Assembly: GCA_012522895.1 (NCBI GenBank)
Contig: JAAYJM010000195.1
Coordinates: 1 to 40,406 of the forward strand
From: Ignavibacteria bacterium
GTDB lineage: Bacteria; Bacteroidota; Ignavibacteria; Kapaibacteriales; UBA2268
DNA length: 40,406 nucleotides
Direction: 5' to 3'
Part shown: in pieces, positions 7,918-15,515 of the stretch
How positions within the stretch are numbered: position 1 is the stretch's first letter
Layout of the letters: every line of letters begins with the position of its first letter
Notes under the pieces: generated by a model
The model's database searches: none
What the model was told of the DNA's origin: nothing
The model's input: the letters and a program-made list of their open reading frames with translations, nothing else
Made by a program: the position numbers and the translations under genes

Positions 7918-9081
7918 TTATTTACTTTTTATAATTGATTTCAGCATTACAATAGCAAAAGCAATAAAAATTGAGAGGAAAAAACCAAGAATTGTGCTAA
8001 TCGAAATTCTTGGCGAAGCTGGCTCGATTGCCGGCTCAGCAATATCAAGTTGCTCAATAATTGAGACATCGCTTTGAGCTTGAATTGCTTCCTGATACTT
8101 TTGAGTTTCCAAATAAATATTTACTTGCTCCAAAATCTTTTGCTGACGAAGCAAATTTGTATATTCACGTATTATATTTGGAATGCTTTGTAGCGGAATA
8201 GAAAATTCATCGCTTGTTGTTAGCCCTCCGCTTTGGATTCGATTATATTGGCTTCTTAAATTTACCACTTTTTCTTTTTGGATTCTCGCGGTGGGAGAGT
8301 TTGGCTCGTATTCTTGTAGCATTAAATTTAGTTCAATTTCAGCTTTTGCAAGCTCGCTACCAATAGTGATTGCATTAGTTACAATAGCTTGAGTTTGCTT
8401 GTCTAATGCAAGAACTTTATTTTGACTTTGAAAGTTTTCAAGTGCTTTATCCACCGAATCAAGTTCGAATTGCTTTTCTTTTAAAACTTTTTCAATAAAT
8501 CCTTTTTTTTGCGTTGCTTTCGCCGAGCTGATGCTTCTATTAATAGAATCCAAGGCAATGTAAGCATAGTTTGCAATATCTGCGGCAAGTTTCGCAGTTT
8601 CTCTTTTTCCCTTTTCATTTGCAAAAAAAGAAGTTTTTAGCGATACTGCGATATAAATAATCCCGCTACGATTGTTGCTAACATTTAGCAGAGCAAGGAT
8701 TTCATAAAGCATTTTATCTCTATTTAAACTTTTGAAAAGCCTATGCTCTTTTAAATTAAGTTTTTCTGCAATGAAGGAGGCAACCTGACGGCTTTTTATC
8801 ATTTCTGAATAAAGCACAGTTTTTGTAGATTGGTCTAAATTTGAAAAAGAAAAGCCGCCACCAGAAAAGGAAGAGAGCATAGAAGAAATACCCGGCGAGC
8901 TTGATTTCTCAGGGGGCATAAGCGAGGTATATGCCTCGTATTCCCTTGGACAAATCAAGCTATAAACGAAAGCAATTCCAGTAAATATGCCGATAAAATA
9001 CAGGAGGAATTTCTTTTGACTTAATAAAAGAGCTGCTATGTCTTTCAATTTAATATGCTCTTTGGGGCTGCTTTCTTCCAT
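7918..9081 (-). CDS. Wzz/GumC-type polysaccharide chain-length determinant (co-polymerase)
   Basis: This inner-membrane protein of the Wzz family controls chain length of exported polysaccharide. Using the ATG at 9081 it has 387 residues. The first transmembrane helix is near residues 25-45 (FLLYFIGIFTGIAFVYSLI) and the second near the C-terminus (ISTILGFFLSIFIAFAIVML), preceded by the proline-rich PAIEPASPRIS block typical of the family. The periplasmic part is mostly helical with coiled-coil-like stretches and a Q-rich segment. No cytoplasmic kinase domain follows, so it is the non-kinase type. The ORF track starts 4 codons earlier at a TTG. It probably works with the sugar transferase at 2132 even though the genes are separated. 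Confidence 0.8.
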   Translation of the reverse strand: MEESSPKEHIKLKDIAALLLSQKKFLLYFIGIFTGIAFVYSLICPREYEAYTSLMPPEKSSSPGISSMLSSFSGGGFSFSNLDQSTKTVLYSEMIKSRQVASFIAEKLNLKEHRLFKSLNRDKMLYEILALLNVSNNRSGIIYIAVSLKTSFFANEKGKRETAKLAADIANYAYIALDSINRSISSAKATQKKGFIEKVLKEKQFELDSVDKALENFQSQNKVLALDKQTQAIVTNAITIGSELAKAEIELNLMLQEYEPNSPTARIQKEKVVNLRSQYNRIQSGGLTTSDEFSIPLQSIPNIIREYTNLLRQQKILEQVNIYLETQKYQEAIQAQSDVSIIEQLDIAEPAIEPASPRISISTILGFFLSIFIAFAIVMLKSIIKSK

Positions 9082-9126
9082 TTCAATATTCAATTACGAT
9101 ATTTAGCAATTAATTTGTATTTTTAA

Positions 9127-9134
9127 CAAATTTA
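9127..9134 (-). promoter_or_regulatory. Candidate -7 box TAAATTTG upstream of the Wzz-like gene
   Basis: A minus-strand TAAATTTG lies 45 nt upstream of the preferred ATG at 9081. It matches TAnnTTTG, but the -33 element is not evident in the surrounding A/T runs. Confidence 0.3.
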
Positions 9135-9205
9135 AAGAAAGTAAATTTTAAAAAAAAGTTTTAAAAAAAATCTTAAAGATATTTTTTTAATTTAATATAT
9201 TTTCA

Positions 9206-10879
9206 ATGAAAAATATGAAAAAAGTAGTTATAATTGGTGGAATGGCAGCTGGCTGCAAATGCGCTGCAAGGCTGTCGAGGCTTTCAAGTGAATTTGAGAT
9301 AAGCATTATAGAAAAAAATAGCTTCCTTTCTTATGGAACTTGTGGAATGCCCTTTTATGCTTCAGGCGACATAGATAGCTTTTTCGATTTAGCAAAAACT
9401 CCTTATGGTCTGCTGAGAAATGAAGATTATTTTTTGAAAGTAAAGAACGTAAAAGCATTTTTAAACACAGAAGCTCTTTCAATTAATAGAGATGAGAAAA
9501 CTCTTAACTGCAAAAATCTCAAAGATAATACGCAGTTTACTTTAGAATATGATTTTTTGCTTTTAGCCACCGGCGCCAAGGTTTGCGAGGCGCCCTTTCC
9601 TTATCCACCTTCCGATAATATTTCTTTTTTTCATAATCCGCTTGATGCAAAAAAATTCCGTGAAAAAGTTCAAATAGAAAAAATTGATAAAGTTGCAATA
9701 ATTGGAGCTGGACTAATTGGCTGCGAGCTTGCCGAGGCTATGCGATCTCTTTGGGGAATAGAAACACATATAATTGAAAGAGAAAATCGCTTGCTCCCCA
9801 AAATGTTCGACAGCGATTTCAATTTACTTGCAAATAAAATCTTCAAAGATGAAGGGGTGAAATTGCATTTATTCTCAAAGGTAGAAAAAGTTACAGTTGA
9901 TAGCAAGGAAAACCCCTGTATTCACTTATCAAATGGCGATTTGATTGAATGCAATTACGCTTTTATATGTTTGGGAATAAAACCCAATGTGGTGTTGGCA
10001 AAGCAATCTGGAATAAAAACAGGGGATTTCGCCGGGATTTTAACAAATGAAAAATTACAAACAAATATTGAAGGAGTTTTCGCGGCTGGCGATTGCATTG
10101 AGCTAAAAAATTTGATTACCGAACAAAACGATTATTTCCCGCTTGGCTCTTTAGCAAATAGACAGGGCAGAGCAGTTGCCGACAATATTTTTGGACTTAA
10201 AAGCAAATTCACTGGCGCCATTGGAACAAGCTCAATTAAAGTATTTGATTACTACTTTGCAAGCAGCGGATTGACGGAAGAACGAGCAAAGCAATTTGGC
10301 TTCAACTCCGCTTCGGTGGTTATTTCCACTTACGATAGACCCGATTATCATCCGGACGTTGAGGATTTAGTTTCAAAATTAGTTTATGATATAAACACGT
10401 ATAAGCTATTGGGATTGCAACTAATTGGAAAAGGAGAGCTTACCCGTTATATAGACTCTTTTTCTGCATTTTGTCAAAAAGGAGCAACTCTTTACGATTT
10501 GCTTGAATTTGAGCATTCTTATACTCCATCGCACTCCTCGCCACTTAACCCCTTGAATAATCTTGCTTCAATTGCAATCATGCAAGAAGAAAACCGTTTG
10601 ATGTGCTTGCCGCCAAATTTATTGAGCAAATTTTCTGGTATAATCATAGATTTAAGGGAAGCGAATGAAATAAAGGCAAGTCCTTTAAGAATCAATACGA
10701 TAAAAATTCCAATTTCAGATATTCGCGAAAGGATTAACGATTTCGACAAAAGAGAAGACATTTTACTAATTTGCCAACGTGGTCCTCGTGCTTTCGAGGT
10801 CGGCTGTTATTTTATGCAAAATGGCTACAAAAATGTATTTTACCTTGGTGGAGGTGCGCATCTTGGGAATCTGGAGTAG
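9206..10879 (+). CDS. CoA-disulfide reductase / NADH oxidase-like flavoprotein with C-terminal rhodanese domain
   Basis: A pyridine nucleotide-disulfide oxidoreductase (residues about 4-450) is fused to a rhodanese-like domain (about 465-557). The FAD motif VVIIGGMAAG is at the N-terminus. A single redox cysteine, Cys46, lies in SYGTCGMPF as in CoA-disulfide reductases. A second nucleotide motif VAIIGAGLIGCELAEA binds NAD(P)H, and GVFAAGDCIEL is the FAD-binding GD block. The rhodanese loop CQRGPRA has an intact cysteine (about Cys523), so persulfide chemistry is plausible. Relatives of this fusion reduce CoA-disulfide, CoA-persulfide or polysulfide; which applies here is not decidable. A second in-frame ATG is at 9215. 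The stop codon is followed immediately by a GGGAATC tandem repeat. Confidence 0.9.
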   Translation: MKNMKKVVIIGGMAAGCKCAARLSRLSSEFEISIIEKNSFLSYGTCGMPFYASGDIDSFFDLAKTPYGLLRNEDYFLKVKNVKAFLNTEALSINRDEKTLNCKNLKDNTQFTLEYDFLLLATGAKVCEAPFPYPPSDNISFFHNPLDAKKFREKVQIEKIDKVAIIGAGLIGCELAEAMRSLWGIETHIIERENRLLPKMFDSDFNLLANKIFKDEGVKLHLFSKVEKVTVDSKENPCIHLSNGDLIECNYAFICLGIKPNVVLAKQSGIKTGDFAGILTNEKLQTNIEGVFAAGDCIELKNLITEQNDYFPLGSLANRQGRAVADNIFGLKSKFTGAIGTSSIKVFDYYFASSGLTEERAKQFGFNSASVVISTYDRPDYHPDVEDLVSKLVYDINTYKLLGLQLIGKGELTRYIDSFSAFCQKGATLYDLLEFEHSYTPSHSSPLNPLNNLASIAIMQEENRLMCLPPNLLSKFSGIIIDLREANEIKASPLRINTIKIPISDIRERINDFDKREDILLICQRGPRAFEVGCYFMQNGYKNVFYLGGGAHLGNLE

Positions 10880-10914
10880 TAGTCGGGAATCGGGAATCGG
10901 GAATCGGGAATTAG
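10880..10914 (+). repeat. Heptamer tandem repeat (GGGAATC)3-GGGAATT abutting a stop codon
   Basis: TAGTC is followed by three perfect GGGAATC units and a final GGGAATTAG, with no gap after the TAG stop of the upstream gene. The ending GGGAATTAG is the same as in the copy at 3614. It lies in inverted orientation to the repeat at 11242. Confidence 0.9.
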
Positions 10915-11054
10915 CCGAGCGAAAAGATAAGAAGTGCAGTTTTTTTCATTTTATCCTCTTTATACTAGTTTAAAAAATATTTAATTTATGGTTTTAAATT
11001 AATGACATAAAGCTAAGCTGAAACTCTGATAGCTCGAGTATTTGCAATAGTTTT

Positions 11055-11183
11055 TTATTCTTTAGCTCCAGCTTTTTTTAGCATTTCAACTATTTCTGTA
11101 TGGCCATTTTGTGAAGCATACATTAGGGCAGTTGCCACCCTCATCTTTTGCGTTTACATCAGCTTTTTTTTTAATTTGTCCAT
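11055..11183 (-). pseudogene. Ankyrin-repeat gene remnant with frameshift
   Basis: On the minus strand an ATG at 11183 opens MDKLKKKADVNAKDEGG. A frameshift then moves the reading to ATALMYASQNGHTEIVEMLKKAGAKE followed by TAA. Joined, these give a nearly canonical last ankyrin repeat (ADVNAKDxxGxTALMxASxxGHxEIVxxLxxAGA). The intact gene would need many more repeats upstream, and none are present. It is therefore a short fossil of an ankyrin protein gene, below the ORF track cut-off. Confidence 0.75.
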
Positions 11184-11225
11184 AACTTTTACCTATTTTT
11201 GTTAAAAAAAGTAAACGTCATTTAG

Positions 11226-11307
11226 GACAAGACACAAGACAAATTCCCGCTTCCCGCTTCCCGCTTCCTAATTCCCGCTTCCCGACTCCTGATTCCCGAC
11301 CACCGAC
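11226..11307 (-). repeat. Degenerate heptamer repeat array (TCGGGAAT / GGGAAGC units) overlapping the 3' end of the ccsA-like gene
   Basis: Reading the minus strand from 11307: TCGGTGGTCGGGAATCAGGAGTC, then GGGAAGCGGGAATTAGGAAGC and further GGGAAGC units ending GGGAATTTGTCTTGTGTCTTGTC. It is clearly related to the copies at 3614 and 10880, including the GGGAATTAG string, but more diverged. It supplies the last codons and the stop of the ccsA-like gene. Confidence 0.8.
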
Positions 11308-12317
11308 TTAGCTCTTATTTGCAAATTTAACAACCAAAAATAAAGCATAGAGAAAGCAATGATTGAGATTCCGAAACCTATTTGCATTGTAGGATTTAGC
11401 ATATCGCTTTTTGTGGCAAGCAAGGGACCGAGTGCGTCTTCACTGCTTGAGCCGGGGTGCAAACCCGATGCAACTCTTGGCAATATAAATACGAGAAAGG
11501 GGACAGTTATAAATGCTATAATTGAATAAACTGCACTTAATTTTGCTTTTGTCGAATCGTTTTCTATGGAACTTCGCAAGACAAAATATGCGAAATAAAT
11601 AAGCAAAAGAACGAAAATTGAGCTTTGACGGGGATCCCAATTCCAATAGCTGCCCCAATTATATTTTGCCCAAACCGCGCCTGTTAAAGTAGCCAAAATG
11701 CAGAAAATCGTTCCGAGATAAGCAGAAGAAGATGCTTTTATGTCGCTTGAAAAATCTTGTTTCCTTAAATATTGAATTGAGTAAATCATTGAAATTAAAT
11801 AAGCAAGGACGGTGAGCCAAGCAAGTGGAACATGGAAATTCATTATCTTAATTCGCTCTTCAAGTTGGGGGAGGTATGGAATTGAAAAAATTGGATTTTC
11901 ACTTATTATGGAGCGAAAAACAAAAGCATTTTGGCTTTCTTCGTATTTTAATTTTACAATATATTCGCTTCCACTTTTCAATTCAAGTGCTTCTTTTGAA
12001 TAAAGCTTGAAAAGATTTTTTGACTTTTCTTTACTTTGAACGCTATAAACCCAAATCTTATTTGTTTCATCGAAAAAAGAAGCTTCATTGCCCAAGCGGA
12101 GAGCAGCATTTATTGGATGATTAAATATTTTCGAGCTGATGACTTTTGCATTTTCTAAATTAGTTGCTGTTGGTGGAAGAATATTAATTAAAATTGCAAT
12201 AATCATCGTTATAATGGCAAGGCATTTCCATAAAAATGGCTTTGGCTTTTCAATTCGTGGGAAAAAGCCGAGTAGAATTGAAATTAAAAATGCGGAGGAA
12301 ATGATTAGAAACTTCAT
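11268..12317 (-). CDS. CcmC/CcsA-type cytochrome c biogenesis (haem handling) membrane protein
   Basis: This 349-residue protein belongs to the haem handling protein family used in cytochrome c maturation. It has two N-terminal hydrophobic helices, a soluble segment (residues about 55-150), then a CcmC-like membrane core. The conserved histidine region is MNFHVPLAWL. The tryptophan-rich WWD-type motif is KYNWGSYWNWDPRQSS, followed by IFVLLLIYFAYFVLR. A second likely haem-ligand histidine lies in VASGLHPGSS. The C-terminal 13 residues (KSVVGNQESGSGN) are encoded by the heptamer repeat, so the natural C-terminus has been replaced or extended. A TATATTTG box is 25 nt upstream. No other ccm/ccs genes are in the window. 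Confidence 0.8.
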   Translation of the reverse strand: MKFLIISSAFLISILLGFFPRIEKPKPFLWKCLAIITMIIAILINILPPTATNLENAKVISSKIFNHPINAALRLGNEASFFDETNKIWVYSVQSKEKSKNLFKLYSKEALELKSGSEYIVKLKYEESQNAFVFRSIISENPIFSIPYLPQLEERIKIMNFHVPLAWLTVLAYLISMIYSIQYLRKQDFSSDIKASSSAYLGTIFCILATLTGAVWAKYNWGSYWNWDPRQSSIFVLLLIYFAYFVLRSSIENDSTKAKLSAVYSIIAFITVPFLVFILPRVASGLHPGSSSEDALGPLLATKSDMLNPTMQIGFGISIIAFSMLYFWLLNLQIRAKSVVGNQESGSGN

Positions 12318-12342
12318 TTTAAAAAGATTAAATTTAAAAAAG

Positions 12343-12350
12343 CAAATATA
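12343..12350 (-). promoter_or_regulatory. Candidate -7 box TATATTTG upstream of the ccsA-like gene
   Basis: TATATTTG on the minus strand matches the Bacteroidota TAnnTTTG box and lies about 25 nt before the ATG at 12317. The nearest upstream TTG is 26 nt away rather than about 19, so the -33 element is unclear. Confidence 0.3.
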
Positions 12351-12399
12351 GAAAAAAATATATAATTTTATTTTATCAAAATAATCAATAAATATACAT

Positions 12400-12407
12400 T
12401 AGTTTTG
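12400..12407 (+). promoter_or_regulatory. Possible -7 box TAGTTTTG upstream of dxr
   Basis: TAGTTTTG fits TAnnTTTG and lies about 118 nt before the dxr ATG. There is no TTG at the expected upstream spacing. The distance would imply a long 5' leader, so this is weak. Confidence 0.2.
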
Positions 12408-12524
12408 TAAAATAAAAGGTTTTTTAATTAGCTGTTTTTAGAATTTTTTATTTTTCAACTATTTTGAATTGAGTTCGATGATATTGCATTGCTCAATATA
12501 GATATTTAGTTTAGTTATAAAACG

Positions 12525-13679
12525 ATGCAAGAAAAAAAAATTATAACAATACTCGGCTCGACCGGCTCAATAGGAACTCAAGCACTTGAAGTCATTGAGC
12601 AAATGGGCAGCGCCTTTCAAATTGGATACCTTTCAGCTCATAATAATATAAAACTTCTTGCAAAGCAGATTGCGAAGTTTAATCCACTTGGTGTGGTCGT
12701 AAAAAACGAAAAAGACGCCGTTGAAATAAAAAAACTTATAGATACAAGCTGTAAAATTCTCTATTCAGAAGCTGGATTAATTGAAGCGGCATCAGACGAT
12801 AGAAATGATATAGTGCTGGTTGCTCTTGTTGGGTTTAGTGGTGTTTTGCCAACTTTATCTGCTATTGAGCATTGCAGGACGATTTGCCTTGCAAATAAGG
12901 AAACTCTGGTAAGCGCCGGCGCAATAGTTATGGAAAAAGCTAAGCAATTTAAAAGTAACATAATTGCAGTTGATAGCGAGCATAACGCAATTTTGCAATG
13001 CTTGATAGGTGAAGAAAAAAGCAGCATAGAAAAAATAATTTTAACTGCTTCTGGCGGTCCTTTTCTCAATATTCCTTTTGAAGATAATCCAAATTTATCT
13101 TTAAAAAATGCACTTGAGCATCCAAAATGGACAATGGGTAGCAAAATCACAATAGATTCTGCAACTATGATGAACAAGGGTTTTGAGCTGATTGAAGCAA
13201 AATGGCTTTTCGATTTAGGGCAAGAAAAAATTGATGTTCTTGTTCACCCACAAAGTATTGTTCATTCACTTGTCCAATTTGTTGACGGCTCGGTGAAAGC
13301 CCAACTCGGAAATCCAAATATGAGGATTCCGATTTCCTTTGCTATAAATTTTCCTAAAAGATATAAATTTGATTTCCCTCGACTTGACTTAGCTGAGATT
13401 TCAAAATTAGACTTTTTTAAGCCAGATTTAAAAAAATTCCGCTGCCTTGCTCTTGCCTACGAAGCTATGAAAATTGGCGGGAATAGCTGCACTATAATCA
13501 ACGCTGCAAATGAAGTTGCAGTCAACTCTTTCCTCAAAAGCAAAATTCAATTTTTAGACATTGCAAAGCATATTGAAATTGCATTGAATAAAATTAATAT
13601 TATAAGAAATCCGTCTTTAGACGATATTATTGAAACGAATTTGGAAACAAGAAGTTTTACAGAAAAATTGATTAATTAA
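12525..13679 (+). CDS. dxr: 1-deoxy-D-xylulose 5-phosphate reductoisomerase
   Basis: Dxr converts DXP to MEP with NADPH in the non-mevalonate isoprenoid pathway. The 384 residues match the usual length. The NADPH-binding loop is ILGSTGSIGTQALEVI. The conserved blocks ANKETLVSAG, VDSEHNAILQC (metal ligands), TASGGPF, HPKWTMGSKITIDSATMMNKGFE and VHPQSIVHSLVQFVDGSVKAQL are all present. The next gene, rseP, begins 12 nt later; dxr-rseP adjacency is common in bacteria. No clear Shine-Dalgarno precedes the ATG. Confidence 0.97.
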   Translation: MQEKKIITILGSTGSIGTQALEVIEQMGSAFQIGYLSAHNNIKLLAKQIAKFNPLGVVVKNEKDAVEIKKLIDTSCKILYSEAGLIEAASDDRNDIVLVALVGFSGVLPTLSAIEHCRTICLANKETLVSAGAIVMEKAKQFKSNIIAVDSEHNAILQCLIGEEKSSIEKIILTASGGPFLNIPFEDNPNLSLKNALEHPKWTMGSKITIDSATMMNKGFELIEAKWLFDLGQEKIDVLVHPQSIVHSLVQFVDGSVKAQLGNPNMRIPISFAINFPKRYKFDFPRLDLAEISKLDFFKPDLKKFRCLALAYEAMKIGGNSCTIINAANEVAVNSFLKSKIQFLDIAKHIEIALNKINIIRNPSLDDIIETNLETRSFTEKLIN

Positions 13680-13691
13680 ATTGAGTATCAA

Positions 13692-15059
13692 ATGGAATTT
13701 CTAAGTAGTTTATTTTACTTTATAATAGTTATTGGAATTTTAATCGTTGTTCATGAGTTTGGACATTTTATTGCTGCTCGAATGATGAAAATACGGGTGG
13801 ATATTTTTTCTGTTGGAATGGGCTATCGACTCTTTGGATGGAATAAAATCAATGGCTTTTCCTTTGGTCCTTTGGAGAAAGATTGGGACGGCAAGGGGCA
13901 TACTGACTACCGCTTATCTATTTTCCCTATTGGTGGTTACGTAAAAATTGCCGGCATGGTCGACGAAAGCCTGGACACCGATTTTGTTAATCAAGAACCT
14001 CAGCCCTGGGAGTTTCGCACAAAGAACGTTTTTCAAAAAACTTTTGTGATTTCAGCTGGCGTTATTATGAATGCCTTGCTGACCGTTGCTATTTTTTCCG
14101 GGATAATATTAAGTGAGGGGGAGCAACTAAAAGCTACAACAACAGTTGGCTATGTTGAAAAAAACTCTTTTGCTGAAAAAACCGGCTTTAAGTATAATGA
14201 CAGAGTGATTTCAGTAAACGGTGAAAATGTAAGCACTTGGAATGATTTTGTTTATGGAATTTCATTAAAAGATTTTGGCAAAGATAAAAGCGTCCTCGTT
14301 GAGAGAGAAGGCTCGAACATCAATTTGAAAATTGACGCTTCATCTTTAGTAAAAACAATGGCTGGTGAAAAAGCACTTGGTCTTTTCCCCGCTCAATCTG
14401 CTGTTGTGATTGGTGCAGTGGAGTCTTTAAAGCCAGCCGACAAAGCTGGTATCAAGCAAGGCGATACCGTTAGTGCTATTAATGGGGAGCAAATTTCATC
14501 ATATTTACAAATGGTTAGCATACTCCGAAGCCACAAAGAAAAGCCTGTTGCTTTTGAATGGAAAAGAGGAACCCAATATTTTTCCGATAGCATTATTCCA
14601 AGCGATGAAGGACTGATTGGAATTGCTATAAGTCAGCTTTATACTGGAGAAATTATTCATAAAAAATATAATATTTTTGAGGCGACAGGGAAGGGAATTC
14701 AGGAATCCATTTCTGCGGTAGGACTTTTTGCTGGCTCGATTGGGCAAATCATTTCTGGAACAATACACGTTAAGCAGGCACTTGGCGGACCGATAATGAT
14801 AGCGAAAACCGCATCAGACCAAGCAAAGATGGGTATTATATACTTTTTGCACTTTATGGCTCTTCTTTCAATCACTCTTGCAATAATCAATATTTTACCT
14901 TTCCCCGCCCTTGACGGCGGGCATCTTGTATTCATTTGGATCGAAGGGATTTTCAGGCGCGAAATTCCTTTGAAGGTGAAACTTGCATTTCAGCAAATCG
15001 GCTTTTTCCTTTTAATTTTGCTAATGGCTTTTGTTATTTATAACGACATAGTTAGATAG
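13692..15059 (+). CDS. rseP: RIP metalloprotease RseP (site-2 protease family)
   Basis: This integral-membrane zinc protease cuts transmembrane substrates such as anti-sigma factors. The first helix carries the catalytic HEFGH zinc motif (VVHEFGHFIAARMMKIRV). Two PDZ-like domains follow, near residues 145-220 (VGYVEKNSFAEKTGFKYNDRVISVNG) and 235-310 (SLKPADKAGIKQGDTVSAING). The C-terminal metal-binding block NILPFPALDGGHL completes the active site. At 455 residues it has the expected length. It is probably co-transcribed with dxr. Confidence 0.96.
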   Translation: MEFLSSLFYFIIVIGILIVVHEFGHFIAARMMKIRVDIFSVGMGYRLFGWNKINGFSFGPLEKDWDGKGHTDYRLSIFPIGGYVKIAGMVDESLDTDFVNQEPQPWEFRTKNVFQKTFVISAGVIMNALLTVAIFSGIILSEGEQLKATTTVGYVEKNSFAEKTGFKYNDRVISVNGENVSTWNDFVYGISLKDFGKDKSVLVEREGSNINLKIDASSLVKTMAGEKALGLFPAQSAVVIGAVESLKPADKAGIKQGDTVSAINGEQISSYLQMVSILRSHKEKPVAFEWKRGTQYFSDSIIPSDEGLIGIAISQLYTGEIIHKKYNIFEATGKGIQESISAVGLFAGSIGQIISGTIHVKQALGGPIMIAKTASDQAKMGIIYFLHFMALLSITLAIINILPFPALDGGHLVFIWIEGIFRREIPLKVKLAFQQIGFFLLILLMAFVIYNDIVR

Positions 15060-15406
15060 TTTTTTTTGGGGGATTTCTTTGTAATTATGTTTTTAATTGT
15101 TTTTTCAAAGAAAGATGCTTATCTTTTGAGTTATGACGATTTAGCGCGTTCTGCTTAATATATCATAAAATATATCATAAATTTCTTGCTTTTTGCATTA
15201 GACCAAATATGCTTTCTTCCGGATTCGATTCAAGTAGAACAATAGAAACAAAAGCGTTGTGTAATAATTTACACACAGTCAGATTTTGTCAACAAAATGC
15301 TTTTATAAAATTTGAAAATGCTATTATTATTATTGGAATTGAAAAATTAAACATTGATATTTCAATTTTATAAGCTAAATTTGTATTATGAAAAAGAATG
15401 GGTGAA
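15060..15406. other. 347-bp intergenic region between rseP and tRNA-Arg
   Basis: No firm gene. There are short direct repeats (ATATATCATAAAATATATCATAA near 15159) and small palindromes (GTGTAATAATTTACACAC near 15259). A 35-codon open stretch on the minus strand (15175-15282) ends ESNPEESIFGLMQKARNL; it reads like protein but has no ATG and may be a decayed gene end or chance. The right part holds the tRNA promoter. Confidence 0.5.
15354..15383 (+). promoter_or_regulatory. Bacteroidota-type promoter TTG-N19-TAAATTTG for tRNA-Arg
   Basis: TTG at 15354-15356 is followed after exactly 19 nt by TAAATTTG (15376-15383), matching the -33 TTG / -7 TAnnTTTG architecture known for the primary sigma factor of Bacteroidota. 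The mature tRNA begins 24 nt after the -7 box, leaving a short 5' leader. Confidence 0.65.
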
Positions 15407-15481
15407 GCGCCCGTAGCTCAATTTGGACAGAGCGTTGGATTCCGGTTCCAAAAGTTGGGGGTTCGAGTCCCTTCGGGCGTG
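15407..15481 (+). tRNA. tRNA-Arg (anticodon CCG)
   Basis: The cloverleaf closes fully. The acceptor stem GCGCCCG/CGGGCGT has one G-U pair. The anticodon stem TTGGA/TCCAA holds the loop TTCCGGT, so the anticodon is CCG (reads CGG). The variable loop is AAGTT. The T stem GGGGG/CCCTT with loop TTCGAGT contains two G-U pairs. The discriminator is G, and CCA is not encoded. Confidence 0.95.
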
Positions 15482-15515
15482 CATAAAGTATTTAAAATTA
15501 ATAATTTAATAAGGT

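Larger units (their letters stand above)
10880..11267. other. 388-bp intergenic region between convergent genes, bracketed by inverted heptamer repeats
   Basis: The two neighbouring genes converge here. Both edges are made of related GGGAATC-type repeats in opposite orientation. Between them lies a decayed ankyrin-repeat gene on the minus strand (11055-11183). The remaining stretch from about 10920 to 11050 is AT-rich and shows no gene or clear terminator. Confidence 0.7.

Noticed and set aside
10885-10912. GGGAATC repeats as a CRISPR-like array
   Set aside because: Units are 7 bp with no spacers and no cas genes nearby; this is a simple tandem repeat.
12761-13177. 138-aa minus-strand ORF opposite dxr
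   Set aside because: It is a shadow of the fully conserved dxr coding sequence and resembles no family I know.
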